Origin: Acidobacteriota bacterium
GTDB taxonomy: Bacteria; Acidobacteriota; Terriglobia; UBA7540
Assembly: GCA_021789565.1 (NCBI GenBank)
Contig: JAJYJL010000474.1
Coordinates: 1-6,638, forward strand
Reading direction: 5' to 3'
DNA: 6,638 nt
In this document: piece after piece, positions 6,242 through 6,638 of the stretch
Numbering within the stretch: position 1 is the first letter of the stretch
Layout of the letters: each line of letters opens with the position of its first letter
The notes under the pieces: generated by a model
Database searches by the model: none
Seen by the model: the letters and a program-made list of their open reading frames with translations, nothing else
What the model was told of the DNA's origin: nothing
Position numbers and translations under genes: made by a program

Positions 6242-6638
6242 GATCCTCTGGCCGGTTCGGCAGGGGCCAGGAGTTCCTGGTCCTTGTATTGGAGCTGATA
6301 AAGCTTGAAATAGATTCCCTTCAATCGCAACAACTCATGGTGGGTTCCAACTTCTCGAACGTGTCCTTTGTGCATCACGATAATCTTCAAGGCGTTCTGG
6401 ATGGTTGACAGACGGTGAGCGATGACAAGGGAAGTCCGATTTTCAAGGAGCCGGCGGAGACCCTCACGAATCATATGTTCCGTTTCCGGGTCAACGCTAG
6501 AGGTCGCCTCGTCCAGAATCAGTATCCTCGGGTCGTGCGCCAGGGCTCGTGCGAAGGAGAGTAGTTGTTTTTGTCCCGATGAGAGTGTGGCGCCACGCTC
6601 CTTGACCGGTTCATCGAAGCCTCCGGGAAGGCTCTCTA
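6220..6638 (-). CDS. ABC exporter ATP-binding domain, C-terminal part (5' end beyond window)
   Basis: The frame is open to the right edge and ends with TAA at 6220-6222; 138 residues are visible, all from the nucleotide-binding domain and tail. Motifs in order are the signature LSSGQKQ (fragment residues 18-24), Walker B ILILDE (38-43), the D-loop SSVD (46-49) and the H-loop His74 in IAHRLST. All catalytic residues in this part are intact. The signature is LSSGQ rather than LSGGQ, and the text QLLSFARAL recalls exporters such as the YheH/MdlB group. The expected upstream parts (six membrane helices, Walker A, Q-loop) are off the window. Coupling to lpxB by a 22-bp overlap suggests an MsbA-like lipid A flippase or a lipid exporter, but the visible domain alone cannot distinguish this from a multidrug exporter, so no symbol is given. 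Confidence 0.95.
   Translation of the reverse strand, partial: ESLPGGFDEPVKERGATLSSGQKQLLSFARALAHDPRILILDEATSSVDPETEHMIREGLRRLLENRTSLVIAHRLSTIQNALKIIVMHKGHVREVGTHHELLRLKGIYFKLYQLQYKDQELLAPAEPARGSCPEIVS

Overview
The window looks like chromosome from a diderm (LPS-making), moderately GC-rich bacterium. Lipid A synthesis (lpxB) next to an ABC exporter, an M1-peptidase-like protein with C-terminal TPRs, and the style of the argC and Mug genes together suggest Acidobacteriota. That assignment is an inference from gene content, not a measured phylogeny. I see no tRNA, rRNA, CRISPR array, insertion sequence or phage gene.

Layout. Positions 1-711 (minus) hold the 5' two thirds of argC, cut by the window edge. 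Its upstream region (about 789-848) has a good sigma70-like promoter and an AT-rich pair of palindromes resembling an ArgR operator. Divergent from argC, three plus-strand genes follow each other: a class I glutamine amidotransferase-like hydrolase of the PuuD/C26 family (922-1647, GTG start), a Mug/TDG-type mismatch-specific uracil-DNA glycosylase (1690-2193, TTG start) and a macro-domain ADP-ribose protein (2317-2853). They converge on a minus-strand block, with a small perfect stem-loop in the 53-bp gap at 2854-2906.

The minus-strand block, in transcription order, is an ABC exporter (3' end only, 6220-6638), lpxB (5072-6241, overlapping the exporter by 22 bp) and a large secreted M1-peptidase-like protein with TPRs (2907-4934). 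The exporter and lpxB look translationally coupled, which fits lipid A assembly followed by export of lipid A or a related substrate. The M1-like gene lies 137 bp further on and has a possible promoter of its own.

The most unusual feature is the M1-like protein. At the place where active M1 enzymes carry HExxH-x18-E it carries HExxR-x18-D, and the usual catalytic Tyr of the later YxKG motif is Ala. It is probably a secreted pseudopeptidase with a TPR tail. Second in interest are the putative arginine operator between argC and the amidotransferase gene, and the pairing of a DNA glycosylase with a macro domain. The remaining genes look like ordinary housekeeping genes.
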